Below, one piece after another: positions 9,447-18,850 of a stretch of 64,000 nt of DNA. Positions within the stretch are counted from its first letter, which is position 1. Each line of letters opens with the position of its first letter. The notes below the pieces were generated by a model that saw nothing but the letters and a program-made list of their open reading frames with translations, made no database searches and was not told the DNA's origin. The DNA is from Brevundimonas sp. LM2 (lineage in GTDB: Bacteria; Pseudomonadota; Alphaproteobacteria; Caulobacterales; Caulobacteraceae): contig NZ_CP019508.1 of NCBI RefSeq assembly GCF_002002865.1, positions 2,088,501 through 2,152,500 on the forward strand, written 5' to 3'. A program made the translations under genes and the position numbers.

Positions 9447-9977
9447 TCAAGTATTTCCGGTCTCTTCGGGCTTTCTGAAGGCCTTCAGCACCGCGAAGGG
9501 CGAGATTTCCGCCGGTTCCTCCGGCTGGACGAACTCGGCGCCAGGCTTGCGGGGAAAGGGGTCCAGCGCCAGGGCGAACTGCTCGACCGCATACTGACCA
9601 AGGTCGATGCGGCCGTCCTCGATCACATCGGGGGCGTCGTCGTCCAGCGACACCTCCACCTCGACCTCGTCCGCCTCACGCTCGGTCGGCTCCACCAGCT
9701 CGATCGCGAATCGCTCGTCCACGGTGACCGGCAGCGGCTCCAGGGTGATGCCGCAGACCTGCTCGGCGACCGCGCGCACGCGTCCGGACAGGGTCCATGT
9801 ACCGCGAGAGGGCGCCACGGTGATCTCGGCCTCCAGGCTGGCGAGCGTCGCCAGGTCCAGCGCCCGAATGATCCGCGCGCGGGCCGCCGCATCCGGCACC
9901 AGATGCCGGGTCAGGCCGGCACCGATCTCGTTGATCCGCACGATCTCGCTGAAGGGCAGGATGCGTTCGGGGTTCAT
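9447..9977 (-). CDS. DUF177/YceD family protein
   Basis: 176 aa from the ATG at 9977, chosen because it overlaps the upstream stop by 4 bases (ATGA); an ATG at 9995 is also in frame. Acidic throughout, with the conserved QVCGITLEPLPVTVDERFAIELV core around residue 78 and a glutamate/aspartate-rich block before GRIDLGQYAVEQFALALDPFPRKPG. YceD-family proteins are linked to 23S rRNA maturation and to plsX operons; exact role unknown. Confidence 0.85.
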   Translation of the reverse strand: MNPERILPFSEIVRINEIGAGLTRHLVPDAAARARIIRALDLATLASLEAEITVAPSRGTWTLSGRVRAVAEQVCGITLEPLPVTVDERFAIELVEPTEREADEVEVEVSLDDDAPDVIEDGRIDLGQYAVEQFALALDPFPRKPGAEFVQPEEPAEISPFAVLKAFRKPEETGNT

Positions 9978-10513
9978 GCGTGGATCTCCGGCCATTGCGG
10001 GGTCGTCATCACGGCCTTCATCGTCTGCTGGGCCAGGCCCGCCCGCGCCTTCAGCGCATAGGCGGCCAGCCCCTGGGCGACGCCCGCATCGCCGCTCTCG
10101 TAGACGTTGCGGGCCAACCCCTCGGACAGGGTGGCGGCATCGGCGTTGCGGATCGCGGGCTCATAGGCGGTCATCCGGCCGTAGAGCGCCTCGCCGAGCT
10201 TGCGCATCTTCTTGGAGATGGTGACGTCGTGGACGCCCAGTTCCCGAAGCGAGTTGTCCAGCGCCGAAACGTAGACGTCGAACAGGTCCTGGCCGATCTC
10301 GGCCCCGGCCTGGGTGTCCGGTTCCGGCTCCTCGCGCAGCCGCATGACCAGCAGCAGCACATGCAGGGTGTAGAGCTCGAATCGCGCATCGATCCGGTCG
10401 GCCACGCGCAGGATCTGGTAGAAACCGGGCTGGCGCGCCTGGGCCACCGCCGCCTCATACAGGGCCAGGCCGGGACGGGCGCGCTCGCGCGATCGGAACA
10501 GGTTCTTCAGCAT
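9974..10513 (-). CDS. ubiquinol-cytochrome c chaperone (CBP3-like) family protein
   Basis: 179 aa, mostly helical, with the FYQILRVADRIDARFELYTLHVLLLVMRL and DLFDVYVSALDNSLRELGVHD segments characteristic of the bacterial homologues of yeast CBP3, which assist cytochrome b/bc1 assembly. No signal peptide, so cytoplasmic or membrane-associated. First gene of the leftward cluster leading to plsX-fabH; divergent from bamE. Function in bacteria is inferred from the family only. Confidence 0.85.
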   Translation of the reverse strand: MLKNLFRSRERARPGLALYEAAVAQARQPGFYQILRVADRIDARFELYTLHVLLLVMRLREEPEPDTQAGAEIGQDLFDVYVSALDNSLRELGVHDVTISKKMRKLGEALYGRMTAYEPAIRNADAATLSEGLARNVYESGDAGVAQGLAAYALKARAGLAQQTMKAVMTTPQWPEIHA

Positions 10514-10602
10514 GTCTTGCGGCCCCTTTTCTGCCGCGACGTTGAACTAGGACGCGGGTCCGGTTAGGTCAAAGACCTTGTTTCGTCGCAGGCGCCCGCT
10601 CC

Positions 10603-11082
10603 ATGCATAAAATCGTCGCTCGTCTGGCCGTTTTGACGGCCCTGGCCGCCCTGGCCGCGGCCTGTGCGCCCACCGTCGGCGTACATGGTTTTCAGGTCGT
10701 CGACGTCAAGCCCGCGGACATGAAGGTCGGCGAGGACACCAAGGAGACCGTGGTCGCCCAGCTGGGCTCGCCCTCGGCCGTGTCCACGTTCGAGGACAAC
10801 ATCTGGTACTACGTGTCCCAGACGACCCAGCGCTACACCTACAACCTGCCGCAGGTGTCCCAGCGCAGCATCACCGCCATCACCTTCAACGAAGCGGACA
10901 GCAAGGTCGCCGAGGTCCGCAACCTGGGCCTCGAAGACGGCCAGCAAATCGCCATGGAAAGCCGCGAGACCCCGACCCGGGGCCGCCAGCTGACCGTGCT
11001 GGAACAGCTGCTGGGCAACGTCGGCCGCGGCCAGCTGCCCCGGACCGACGAAGACGTCCCCGGCCAGCGCCGCCCGGACTAG
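10603..11082 (+). CDS. bamE: outer membrane assembly lipoprotein BamE (SmpA/OmlA)
   Basis: Accessory lipoprotein of the BAM complex that inserts beta-barrels into the outer membrane. 159 aa; a short signal peptide ends in the lipobox AAAC (Cys21). The SmpA/OmlA fold is recognised from VGEDTKETVVAQLGSPSAVSTFEDNIWYYVSQ and ITFNEADSKVAEV. The C-terminal tail (TRGRQLTVLEQLLGNVGRGQ) is typical of alphaproteobacterial copies. It is transcribed away from the CBP3-like gene. Confidence 0.92.
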   Translation: MHKIVARLAVLTALAALAAACAPTVGVHGFQVVDVKPADMKVGEDTKETVVAQLGSPSAVSTFEDNIWYYVSQTTQRYTYNLPQVSQRSITAITFNEADSKVAEVRNLGLEDGQQIAMESRETPTRGRQLTVLEQLLGNVGRGQLPRTDEDVPGQRRPD

Positions 11083-11094
11083 GCACGAGCTTAT

Positions 11095-11236
11095 CCCTCC
11101 CCGGAACGGGGAGGGTCGTCGCGAAGCGACGGGTGGGAACGGCCGGTGGTCCGGAATCAGACCTGTGCCGTCGCCTCACCGCCCCCACCGGCTTCGCTGC
11201 GCTCAGCCCCCCCCTCCCCCCGAGGGGGAGGGGGAG
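11095..11236. repeat. palindromic GC-rich intergenic repeat, copy 1
   Basis: An element of about 140 bp framed by CCCTCCCC-GGGGAGGG at one end (11095-11115) and a CCCTCCCCC/GGGGGAGGG palindrome at the other, with GGGTGGG and a second small stem TCGTCGC-GAA-GCGACG inside. It fills the gap between the convergent bamE and hppA genes, so its stems may also end transcription. A related element is at 50786-50914. Confidence 0.65.
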
Positions 11237-11242
11237 CCGCCT

Positions 11243-13390
11243 TCAGCCGATTGTCCCGCTCGCCAGCACCGCCAGCAGCAGCAGGGCCACGATGTTGGTG
11301 ATCTTGATCATCGGGTTCACCGCAGGGCCCGAGGTGTCCTTGTAGGAATCCCCGACGGTGTCGCCGGTCACGGCGGCCTTGTGGGCCTCGGAGCCCTTGC
11401 CGTGAACGACGCCGTTCTTGTCGGTGAAGCCCTCTTCGATCACCTTCTTGGCATTGTCCCAGGCCCCGCCGCCCGAGGTCATGGAAATGGCCACGAACAG
11501 GCCCGTCACGATCACCCCCATCAGCATGGCCCCCAGCGAGGCGAAGGCATTGGCCTTGTCCGAGATGAACAGGATGGCGCTGAACAGCACGATCGGCGAC
11601 AGCACCGGCAGCAGACTGGGGACGATCATCTCGCGGATCGCCGCCCTGGTCAGGATGTCGACCGCGCGGCCGTACTCGGGCTTGACCTGATAGGTCATGA
11701 TGCCCGGGTTCTCGCGGAACTGACGCCGGACCTCCGCGACCACGGCCTCGGCCGCGCGGCCGACCGCCATCATCGACATGCCGCCGAACAGGAAGGGCAG
11801 CAGCCCGCCGAACAGCAGGCCGACGACGACATAGGGGTTGGTCAGGTCGAAGGCGATCGGACCCATGTTGGCGAAGAAGGGGTAGTCGACCGGATTGGCG
11901 GCGAAATACTGCAGGTCCGACGTATAGGCGGCGAACAGGACCAGGGCCCCCAGGCCGGCGGAGCCGATGGCATAGCCCTTGGTCACCGCCTTGGTGGTGT
12001 TGCCCACGGCGTCCAGGGCGTCGGTGACGTGACGCACGTCGGCCGGCAGCCCCGCCATCTCGGCGATGCCCCCGGCGTTGTCGGTCACGGGTCCGAAGGC
12101 GTCCAGGGCCACGATCATCCCCGCCACGCCCAGCATGGTCGTGGTGGCGATGGCGATCCCGAACAGACCGGCCAGCTGGAAGCTGACGATGATGCCGACG
12201 ATGATGGTCAGGGCCGGCAGGGCCGTCGACTCCAGAGACACGGCCAGACCCTGAATTACATTGGTGCCGTGGCCCGAGACCGAGGCATTGGCGACAGACC
12301 GAACGGGCCGGAAATTCGAGCCCGTGTAGTATTCCGTCACCACCACGATCGCGGCGGTCACCGCCAGTCCGACCAGGCCCGACCAGAACAGGCTCATCGG
12401 CTCGATCTGAAGGCCGCTGGTGGTCACGACCGGCCCGGTCACCAGGGTGTTGATCACCCAGTACACCGCCCCGATCGACAGGACGCCCGTGACGATCAGA
12501 CCCTGATACAGGGCCCCCATGATGTTCTGGCTCTTGCCCAGACGCACGAAGAACGACCCGATGATCGAGGTCACGATACAGATGCCGCAGATGGCCAGCG
12601 GCAGCAGCATCATCACGTCGACATAGGGCTGGCCGCGGAAGAAGATGGCCGCCAGCACCATGGTGGCGACCGTGGTCACCGCATAGGTCTCGAACAGGTC
12701 GGCCGCCATGCCGGCGCAGTCGCCGACGTTGTCGCCGACGTTGTCGGCGATGGTGGCGGCGTTGCGGGGATCGTCCTCGGGGATGCCGGCCTCGACCTTG
12801 CCCACCATGTCGCCGCCGACGTCGGCCCCCTTGGTGAAGATACCCCCGCCCAGACGGGCGAAGATGGAAATCAGCGAGGCCCCGAAGCCGAGGGCCACAA
12901 GGCCGTCGATGACTTCGCGCCCCGTCGGCTCCAGACCCAGACCCTCGGTCAGCGCGCCGTAATAGCCCGCGACGCCCAGCAGGGCCCCGCCGGCCACGAA
13001 CATGCCGGTGATGGCCCCGGATCGGAAAGCCAGGTCCAGACCCTTCGACAGGCTCTGAGACGCCGCATGGGCGGTCCGGACGTTAGCCCGGACCGAGATC
13101 AGCATGCCGGCGAACCCGGCCAGCCCTGACAGGACCGCCCCGATCACGAAGCCGGTCGCCGCATAGGGCCCGATCAGGAGCCAGGCGGCGATCAGGATAA
13201 CCGCTCCGACCATGGCGATCGTTGTGTATTGCCGCCTCAGATAGGCGGAGGCGCCCTCCTGGATCGCGGCGGCGATCTCTCGCATCTTGTCGTTGCCGGT
13301 TTCGGCCTTCATCAGAGTGGCGGTCTGGGCGAGTCCATAGAGGACCCCCAGCGCACCGGCGGCTATCACCAGCCACAGAACATTGGTCAT
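11243..13390 (-). CDS. hppA: K+-independent proton-translocating membrane pyrophosphatase
   Basis: Hydrolyses pyrophosphate and pumps protons across the inner membrane. About 715 aa with some 16 membrane segments. Substrate-site acidic motifs are visible: [20 protein letters not shown], the [19 protein letters not shown] repeat and [19 protein letters not shown]. In [12 protein letters not shown], Lys and Thr occupy the two positions that mark the K+-independent subclass. The ATG at 13390 has GGAA at good spacing; an ATG at 13402 is also in frame. Confidence 0.96.
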   Translation of the reverse strand: MTNVLWLVIAAGALGVLYGLAQTATLMKAETGNDKMREIAAAIQEGASAYLRRQYTTIAMVGAVILIAAWLLIGPYAATGFVIGAVLSGLAGFAGMLISVRANVRTAHAASQSLSKGLDLAFRSGAITGMFVAGGALLGVAGYYGALTEGLGLEPTGREVIDGLVALGFGASLISIFARLGGGIFTKGADVGGDMVGKVEAGIPEDDPRNAATIADNVGDNVGDCAGMAADLFETYAVTTVATMVLAAIFFRGQPYVDVMMLLPLAICGICIVTSIIGSFFVRLGKSQNIMGALYQGLIVTGVLSIGAVYWVINTLVTGPVVTTSGLQIEPMSLFWSGLVGLAVTAAIVVVTEYYTGSNFRPVRSVANASVSGHGTNVIQGLAVSLESTALPALTIIVGIIVSFQLAGLFGIAIATTTMLGVAGMIVALDAFGPVTDNAGGIAEMAGLPADVRHVTDALDAVGNTTKAVTKGYAIGSAGLGALVLFAAYTSDLQYFAANPVDYPFFANMGPIAFDLTNPYVVVGLLFGGLLPFLFGGMSMMAVGRAAEAVVAEVRRQFRENPGIMTYQVKPEYGRAVDILTRAAIREMIVPSLLPVLSPIVLFSAILFISDKANAFASLGAMLMGVIVTGLFVAISMTSGGGAWDNAKKVIEEGFTDKNGVVHGKGSEAHKAAVTGDTVGDSYKDTSGPAVNPMIKITNIVALLLLAVLASGTIG

Positions 13391-13565
13391 CGGCGTTTCC
13401 ATACCTAAGGCATTAGGCGCACGGACCTTGGCGCGGTGGGCGTTTGCCGCCTCTGTCCGCCTTCCGGCTCCCCCGAGCGCGGTCTGGACGCATCAGCGCG
13501 CCCTTCGGGAATTGCCGGCAAACGGTGCCAAATGCGTCGGGAGGACGCAACCGGCCATTTCGGCG

Positions 13566-13991
13566 TCAGCCGTGGCGCATGCCCGTCCGTCGGCGTGGGG
13601 TCTGCAGGGTGACCGCGGCATGGGCGACCGCGCCGGGCCCGGAGATGCGGTTGCCCGCCCGCACCAGCATGGCGCCGATCGCGGCCGAATCGACCTGGGT
13701 CCAGTCGTTCTCCAGCACGAACGGCGTCAGATGCGCCGCCTTGACCAGGGCGTCGCGGTAATAGGGTTCCTTGGCCCGCAGGGTCTCGAGCGTCTGGCCG
13801 GCCCCCGGCGTCAACTGCACCGTGACGAAGACGTAGTTGCGAATGCGCCCGCCGACGATGATCGGAACGGCGACCCCGCCGATGTTCAGCGGCGCGACGC
13901 CGGCCGGCGCCTCTTCGGACGCCGAGGCGTCGCCGGCCGCAACCGCCGCGACGGCCAGGGTTCCAAGGGCGAAAAGATCTCTGCGCAGCAT
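13566..13991 (-). CDS. exported protein of unknown function, weakly FliL-like
   Basis: 141 aa with an N-terminal signal sequence (MLRRDLFALGTLAVAAVAAGDASA). The mature part, IRNYVFVTVQLTPGAGQTLETLRAKEPYYRDALVKAAH, loosely resembles FliL-type periplasmic domains, but without the membrane anchor and with no flagellar genes nearby. It lies between hppA and thiL with 36 bases to thiL; it may share the long leftward transcript. Confidence 0.6.
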   Translation of the reverse strand: MLRRDLFALGTLAVAAVAAGDASASEEAPAGVAPLNIGGVAVPIIVGGRIRNYVFVTVQLTPGAGQTLETLRAKEPYYRDALVKAAHLTPFVLENDWTQVDSAAIGAMLVRAGNRISGPGAVAHAAVTLQTPRRRTGMRHG

Positions 13992-14027
13992 CCCGCGATC
14001 ATGGGCGGAACCGATTAGGATTCCGTT

Positions 14028-15017
14028 TCAGTCGTGGGTCCAGCCCGGCCGGGCGATCGTAACGGCCTGTCCCCGATACCGGACGGCCACCCCCTCACCC
14101 GCGGTCACCTCACCAATCCGGGTCAGGCGCAGATGCAGGCGATCGGCCGCCTTTTTCAACCGGGCCTCGTCCTGCGGAAGCACGCTGAGAACGATCTCAT
14201 AGTCGTCGCCCCCCGTGGCCAGGGTCTCGAGCGCGGTCTGGGCGTCGATCCGCGCGTCCAGCCAGCCATGGCCGGCGACCGACACCGGCGTCGCCGCCAG
14301 GTCCAGTTCGATCTTCACCCCGCTGGCCTCGGCCATATGCCCCAGGTCGGCGATCAGCCCGTCGGACACATCCAGCGCCGCACCGACCAGGCCGCGCACG
14401 GCCTGACCGAAGGCCACCCGGGGCACCGGCCGGCGGTAGTGCTCGGCCAGGGTCGCGACCCGTTCCGGCTCCAGCGTCAACCGTCCGCGCGCCGCCTCCA
14501 GCCCCAGCCAGCCGTCGCCAATCGTCCCGGTGACATAGACGGCGTGCCCGGGTCGGGCCCCCGCCCGCGACACCGCCTCTCCCTTCGGCACCCAGCCGAG
14601 CATGGTGGCCGAGAAGGAGGCCGGCCCCGGCGTCGCCACCGTGTCGCCGCCCAGCAGGGCGATGCCGAACATCGCCTGATCCGCCGCCAGCCCCGCCACG
14701 AAGGCCTCGCGTTCGGGCCAGCCGCAACGCGGCGACCAATGGCAGGCCAGCAGATAGCCGAACGGCTCGGCGCCCTTGGCCGCCAGGTCCGACAGGTTCA
14801 CGCGCAGCAGCTTCTGCGCCACGGTGTCCAGCGGGTCCTCGGCCAGGAAATGCACGCCCTCGACCAGGGCGTCCTTGGTCAGGACCAGATCGAACCCGGG
14901 CCGCGACGGCAGCACCGCCACGTCGTCCATCAGTCCCCGGGCGTAGTCCGGGTGCGCCAGCGGAGCCAGCAGGGTGCGGATGGTCTCGAACTCGCCGGCG
15001 ACATCGACGGCGGCCAC
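14028..15017 (-). CDS. thiL: thiamine-monophosphate kinase
   Basis: Phosphorylates thiamine monophosphate to thiamine pyrophosphate. About 329 aa from a GTG at 15017, 4 bases past the nusB stop; the frame stays open further upstream through nusB, but homology begins near GEFETIRTLLAPLA. Typical AIR-synthase-like motifs: DDVAVL near residue 31, TKDALVEGVHF, LLGGDTV, ALDVSDGLIADLGH and ATGGDDYEIVL. The nusB-thiL order is common in proteobacteria. Confidence 0.94.
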   Translation of the reverse strand: MAAVDVAGEFETIRTLLAPLAHPDYARGLMDDVAVLPSRPGFDLVLTKDALVEGVHFLAEDPLDTVAQKLLRVNLSDLAAKGAEPFGYLLACHWSPRCGWPEREAFVAGLAADQAMFGIALLGGDTVATPGPASFSATMLGWVPKGEAVSRAGARPGHAVYVTGTIGDGWLGLEAARGRLTLEPERVATLAEHYRRPVPRVAFGQAVRGLVGAALDVSDGLIADLGHMAEASGVKIELDLAATPVSVAGHGWLDARIDAQTALETLATGGDDYEIVLSVLPQDEARLKKAADRLHLRLTRIGEVTAGEGVAVRYRGQAVTIARPGWTHD

Positions 15018-15021
15018 GGGC

Positions 15022-15552
15022 TCAGGCCGCAGGCCGCACGTCGCGCGCGACCCCGTCCAGGGCGGCGTTGACGAACTTGGCTTCCGCCTCGTCGAAGAAG
15101 GCCTTGGCCAGCTCGACATATTCGTCGATCACGATTTCCTTGGGGACATCGGTCTTGTGCGCCAGCTCCCAGGCCCCGCAGCGCAGCAGGGCCCGCAGGG
15201 TCGCGTCCAGCCGTTCCATCCGCCAGTTGGAGGCCAGACGCGCCTTGACCGCAGCGTCGATGTCACGCTGGCTCTCGATCACGCCGCGCACCACGTCGGC
15301 GAAATAGGCTTCGTCCGCCTCGGCCAGCGGTTCGCCCTCGATGTCGCCGTCGAAGCGATGGTTCGAGAACTCGGTGATGACGGTCTCGACCCCCTCCCCC
15401 GCCAGTTCCATCTGATACAGGGCTTGGACGGCCGCCAAACGGGCGACCGTCCGCGCGCGACGCTGGCGGCTGGTCAGCTGCGGCTCGGCCTCGGCGCGTT
15501 CTTTCTCGGCCAGTTGGGCCAGGACGGCCTGGATGCTGTTGGGTTCGGTCAT
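15022..15552 (-). CDS. nusB: transcription antitermination factor NusB
   Basis: RNA-binding partner of NusE in rRNA antitermination. 176 aa: a charged N-terminal tail of about 28 residues precedes [25 protein letters not shown], and the C-terminal core has [44 protein letters not shown]. The ATG overlaps the ribH stop by 4 bases, so it is translated as part of the riboflavin operon. Confidence 0.96.
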   Translation of the reverse strand: MTEPNSIQAVLAQLAEKERAEAEPQLTSRQRRARTVARLAAVQALYQMELAGEGVETVITEFSNHRFDGDIEGEPLAEADEAYFADVVRGVIESQRDIDAAVKARLASNWRMERLDATLRALLRCGAWELAHKTDVPKEIVIDEYVELAKAFFDEAEAKFVNAALDGVARDVRPAA

Positions 15553-16010
15553 GACCCGAGCCCTAGGCGCAATCGCTTCTTCAAGGCAATCAGATCCAGA
15601 CAGGCGCGCACCGCCCCGCCGCCCTTGTCGCCCTCGGACCGCCGCGCCCGGGCCCAGGCCTGGTCCTCGTCCTCGACCGTCAGAATGCCATTGCCGATGA
15701 TCAGGCCCTTGATCCCCAAGGCCATGATCCCAGCCGCCGACTGGTCCGAGACGATCTCGAAATGATAGGTTTCGCCCCGGATCACGCAGCCCAGCGCCAC
15801 ATAGCCGTCGTAGCGCGGCGCGGTCGGATAACGCCCGGCCTCCTCGGCCAGGGCGATGGTCGGCGGGATTTCCAGCGCGCCGGGCACGGTGACCACGTCG
15901 AAGTCCACGCCTTGCGCCTGCAAGGCATCCTTCGCCCCGTCCAGCAGAGCGTCGGCCAGGTCGTCATAAAAGCGCGCCTCGACGACGAGGACGCGGGGGG
16001 GATCGCTCAG
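15549..16010 (-). CDS. ribH: 6,7-dimethyl-8-ribityllumazine synthase, apparent CTG start
   Basis: Penultimate step of riboflavin synthesis. Homology starts at [23 protein letters not shown] and runs through [22 protein letters not shown] and the [11 protein letters not shown] region, about 153 aa. No ATG, GTG or TTG is in frame before residue about 30 (a TTG inside the conserved part). The only sensible start is CTG at 16010, in a CTGA overlap with the ribBA stop, with GGAG about 10 bases upstream; ATC at 16013 is the alternative. Confidence 0.9.
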   Translation of the reverse strand: MSDPPRVLVVEARFYDDLADALLDGAKDALQAQGVDFDVVTVPGALEIPPTIALAEEAGRYPTAPRYDGYVALGCVIRGETYHFEIVSDQSAAGIMALGIKGLIIGNGILTVEDEDQAWARARRSEGDKGGGAVRACLDLIALKKRLRLGLGS

Positions 16011-17143
16011 GATTGGTCTTCTCCGTCCATGTCACGCCAGCCGACGATGCGCAGGCCATAGCCCTCGATCGCCGCCGGTTCCGGTCGCGTGGAGCTCATG
16101 GCGATCATGTCGCGCACACCGAGATCCAGCAGTATCTGGGCCCCCACCCCATAGTTGCGCAGCGAGCGGTCGACCGCCGCGGGCTTGTCGGCGCCGGCCA
16201 GGCGTTCCGCCAGCCCCTGCAGGGCAGGGTCGCGCAGGAAGACCACCACGCCCGGGCCGTCGTGGGCCGTGATCGCCTGGAGCGCCCGAGGGATATAGCT
16301 CTGGCGGTCCTCGACGTGACCCAGCAGGTCGGCGGCGAAATCGACCTGGTGCATCCGCACCAGGGTCGGCTTGTCCGGCTCGATCCGGCCGTGGACCAGG
16401 GCGACGTGCTCGGCACCCTCGATGGTGTTCCGGTACAGCATCAGCCGGAACGGTCCGCCGTGCACGCTCTCGAACGGCTGGTCCATGACCCGCTCGACGA
16501 AGCGCTCGGTGCGGCGGCGATAGGCGATCAGGTCGGCGATGGTGCCGATCTTCAGCCCGTGCAGCTGGGCGAAGCCGATCAGGTCCGGAAGTCGCGCCAT
16601 GGTCCCGTCGTCGTTCATGATCTCGCAGATCACGCCCGCCGGGGTCAGGCCGGCCATGCGGCTGATGTCCACGGCCGCCTCGGTGTGGCCGGTGCGGACC
16701 AGGACCCCGCCGTCGCGCGCCACCAGCGGGAAGACATGGCCCGGCGAGACGATGTCGTCGGCGGTCTTGGTCGGGTCGGACGCCACCTGGACGGTACGGG
16801 CCCGGTCGGCGGCGCTGATGCCCGTGGTCACCCCCTCGGCCGCCTCGATCGAGACGGTGAAGGCCGTGGCCATGCTTTCGCGGTTCTCGGCGGCCATCGG
16901 CGGCAGGCGCAGCTGGCGCGCGCGCTCGGACGTGATGGCCAGGCAGATCAGGCCCCGCGCGTGACGGGCCATGAAGTTGATCTGGTCGGGCGTGGCGAAC
17001 TGGGCCGGGATGATGACGTCGCCCTCATTCTCTCGGTCCTCGGCGTCGACCAGGATATAGGGCCGGCCGTTGCGGGCATCCTCCAGGATGTCCTCGATGG
17101 GGCTTATGGGACTGTCGGTCGTACTGGCGGCCAGGTGCATCAT
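16007..17143 (-). CDS. ribBA: 3,4-dihydroxy-2-butanone-4-phosphate synthase with degenerate GTP cyclohydrolase II-like domain
   Basis: N-terminal RibB domain (about 1-205) is intact: the acidic motif in [11 protein letters not shown], the [14 protein letters not shown] motif and [12 protein letters not shown]. The C-terminal part (about 210-378) keeps the GTP cyclohydrolase II fold but not its chemistry: where active enzymes have a Cys-x10-Cys-x-Cys zinc site, this protein reads [20 protein letters not shown], with no cysteine. So it should make dihydroxybutanone phosphate but not open GTP. The ATG at 17143 overlaps the ribE stop by 4 bases and has GGAG 5 bases upstream. Confidence 0.93.
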   Translation of the reverse strand: MMHLAASTTDSPISPIEDILEDARNGRPYILVDAEDRENEGDVIIPAQFATPDQINFMARHARGLICLAITSERARQLRLPPMAAENRESMATAFTVSIEAAEGVTTGISAADRARTVQVASDPTKTADDIVSPGHVFPLVARDGGVLVRTGHTEAAVDISRMAGLTPAGVICEIMNDDGTMARLPDLIGFAQLHGLKIGTIADLIAYRRRTERFVERVMDQPFESVHGGPFRLMLYRNTIEGAEHVALVHGRIEPDKPTLVRMHQVDFAADLLGHVEDRQSYIPRALQAITAHDGPGVVVFLRDPALQGLAERLAGADKPAAVDRSLRNYGVGAQILLDLGVRDMIAMSSTRPEPAAIEGYGLRIVGWRDMDGEDQS

Positions 17144-17730
17144 GCCGTCTCCTGCCACCGCGCGAGGTATCGCGCCAGCATGTCGATCTCCAGATTGACC
17201 GGATCGCCGACCGACAGCCGCCCCAGGGTCGTGGCGTCCCAGGTGTGGGGGATGATGTTCAGGCCGAAGGTCTGCCCCTCGACGCTGTTCACCGTGAGGG
17301 ACACGCCGTCGACCGTGATCGAGCCCTTGGCCGCGATGAAGCGATGCAGCGGCGCGGGGGCCTCGATGATCAGGCGATGCGACCCGCCCTCCGGCGTGAT
17401 CTCGATCACCCGCCCCAGGCCGTCGACGTGACCCGAGACGATATGGCCGCCCAGTTCGTCGCCGACCCTGGTCGCCCGCTCCAGATTGATCGGCGTGCCC
17501 GCGGCCCAGGTCCCCAGGGTCGTCTTGTCCAGCGTCTCGCCCGAGACCTCGACCGCGAACCAGTGGTCGCCTTTTTCGACCACAGTCAGGCAGCAGCCCG
17601 CGTGGCTGATGGAGGCCCCCAGGTCGATGCCGGAGACATCCCAGGCCGTTTCGACCTCATAGCGCCGGTCGCGCACGGTCTGGGCGACCGCGCGAACCCG
17701 GCCGATATCGGTGATGATGCCTGTGAACAT
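17140..17730 (-). CDS. ribE: riboflavin synthase alpha chain
   Basis: Dismutates two lumazine molecules to riboflavin. 196 aa made of two tandem barrels: MFTGIITDIGRV at the start, SHAGCCLTVVE and GGHIVSGHVDGLGRV between barrels, and SITVDGVSLTVNSVEG, FGLNIIPHTWDATTLG in the second. It starts 3 bases after the ribD stop region and runs into ribBA with a 4-base overlap. Confidence 0.97.
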   Translation of the reverse strand: MFTGIITDIGRVRAVAQTVRDRRYEVETAWDVSGIDLGASISHAGCCLTVVEKGDHWFAVEVSGETLDKTTLGTWAAGTPINLERATRVGDELGGHIVSGHVDGLGRVIEITPEGGSHRLIIEAPAPLHRFIAAKGSITVDGVSLTVNSVEGQTFGLNIIPHTWDATTLGRLSVGDPVNLEIDMLARYLARWQETA

Positions 17731-17733
17731 GGA

Positions 17734-18366
17734 TCAGAGTCTTTCGTAGCGTTCCCACAGGTCGTCACCCAGGGGCTCCGCCGCAAGGCGTCGATACCGC
17801 GGCGCATGCGCCAGCCGCGCCAGGGCCAGGGCCGCGACGCCCGGGCGGCCGTCTCCACCCAGCAGGATGGGCGCGCGGAACCATTCGATCGCGTCGACCA
17901 CCCCTGCCGTAACGAAACCGGCCGCCACCCGGCCACCCCCCTCGATCATCAGCGAGTCGATGCGGCGTTCGGCCAGGGTCGCCAGCACGGCCGCGACCGC
18001 CGGACGCCCACTGGCATCTCCGGTGACCCGCACCACCTCCGCCTCGCCGACCGGAACGGGCTCGCGCGTGGTCAGGATCAAGGTGCCGGCCGTGGCCAGG
18101 CGCGCGAAGGCCGGCGTGCGCAGCCGGCTGTCCAGCACCACGCGCAGCGGGTCGCGCCCGGACTCCCCGTCGGGCAGGCGCACCGTCAGCCGGGGATCGT
18201 CGGCCAGAACTGTCTCGACCCCCACCAGCACCGCGTCATGGGCCGCCCGCAGGCGGTGGCCCTGCTCGCGCGCCTGCGGGCCTGTGATCCACTGGCTCTC
18301 GCCCGTCGATGTGCCGATGCGCCCGTCCAGCGACGTGGCGACCTTCCAGGTGATCCGGGGTCTCAT
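17734..18366 (-). CDS. ribD: RibD-type reductase domain protein lacking the deaminase domain
   Basis: 210 aa covering only the reductase half of bifunctional RibD (5-amino-6-ribosylamino-uracil phosphate reductase): [17 protein letters not shown], the QWITGPQAR motif, RAAHDAVLVGVETVLADDPRLTVR and SLMIEGGGRVAAGFV. The zinc deaminase half, normally N-terminal with its His-x-Glu and paired Cys, is missing, and no remnant lies upstream because the ATG overlaps the nrdR stop by one base. The deamination step must be encoded elsewhere. Confidence 0.88.
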   Translation of the reverse strand: MRPRITWKVATSLDGRIGTSTGESQWITGPQAREQGHRLRAAHDAVLVGVETVLADDPRLTVRLPDGESGRDPLRVVLDSRLRTPAFARLATAGTLILTTREPVPVGEAEVVRVTGDASGRPAVAAVLATLAERRIDSLMIEGGGRVAAGFVTAGVVDAIEWFRAPILLGGDGRPGVAALALARLAHAPRYRRLAAEPLGDDLWERYERL

Positions 18367-18842
18367 CAGCGGCCGGACGGTCCCTGATCGTCGTCCAGAC
18401 CCTCGTCGCCCAGGAAGCGGGCGAAGTCGCCGGTCGCCCGGAAATCCTTGTAGACCGAGGCGTAGCGGACATAGGCGACCTCATCGACGCCCTTCAGCGC
18501 CTTCATGATGAAGTCTCCGACGACGCTGGAGGGGATCTCGGTCTCGCCCAGACTCTCCAGCTGGCGAACGATCCGGCTCACCATCTGCTCGACCTGCTCG
18601 GGCTGGATCGGCCGTTTGCGCAGGGCGATGGCCAGCGAGCGTTCCAGCTTGTCGCGGTCGAACGGCGTGCGCCGCCCGTTGCGCTTCAGGATGACCAGCT
18701 CGCGCAGCTGCACCCGCTCGAAGGTCGTGAAACGCCCGTTGCAGTTCGGACAGGACCGGCGACGCCGGATGGCCGCGCCGTCGTCCGACGGGCGGCTGTC
18801 CTTCACCTGACTGTCCATATTGCCGCAGAACGGGCATTTCAT
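18366..18842 (-). CDS. nrdR: transcriptional repressor NrdR
   Basis: Nucleotide-sensing repressor of ribonucleotide reductase genes. 158 aa: zinc ribbon at the N-terminus (CPFCG at residues 3-7 and CPNC at about 31-34), then an ATP-cone ([31 protein letters not shown]) and [14 protein letters not shown]. It sits between glyA (8-base gap) and the ribD-like gene, a placement conserved in alphaproteobacteria. Confidence 0.97.
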   Translation of the reverse strand: MKCPFCGNMDSQVKDSRPSDDGAAIRRRRSCPNCNGRFTTFERVQLRELVILKRNGRRTPFDRDKLERSLAIALRKRPIQPEQVEQMVSRIVRQLESLGETEIPSSVVGDFIMKALKGVDEVAYVRYASVYKDFRATGDFARFLGDEGLDDDQGPSGR

Positions 18843-18850
18843 GCGAAGGC

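Noticed and set aside
11165..13129. 654-codon open frame antisense to hppA
   Set aside because: High third-position GC makes long antisense frames; the translation is His/Gly/Asp-rich without family similarity, while hppA on the other strand is unmistakable.
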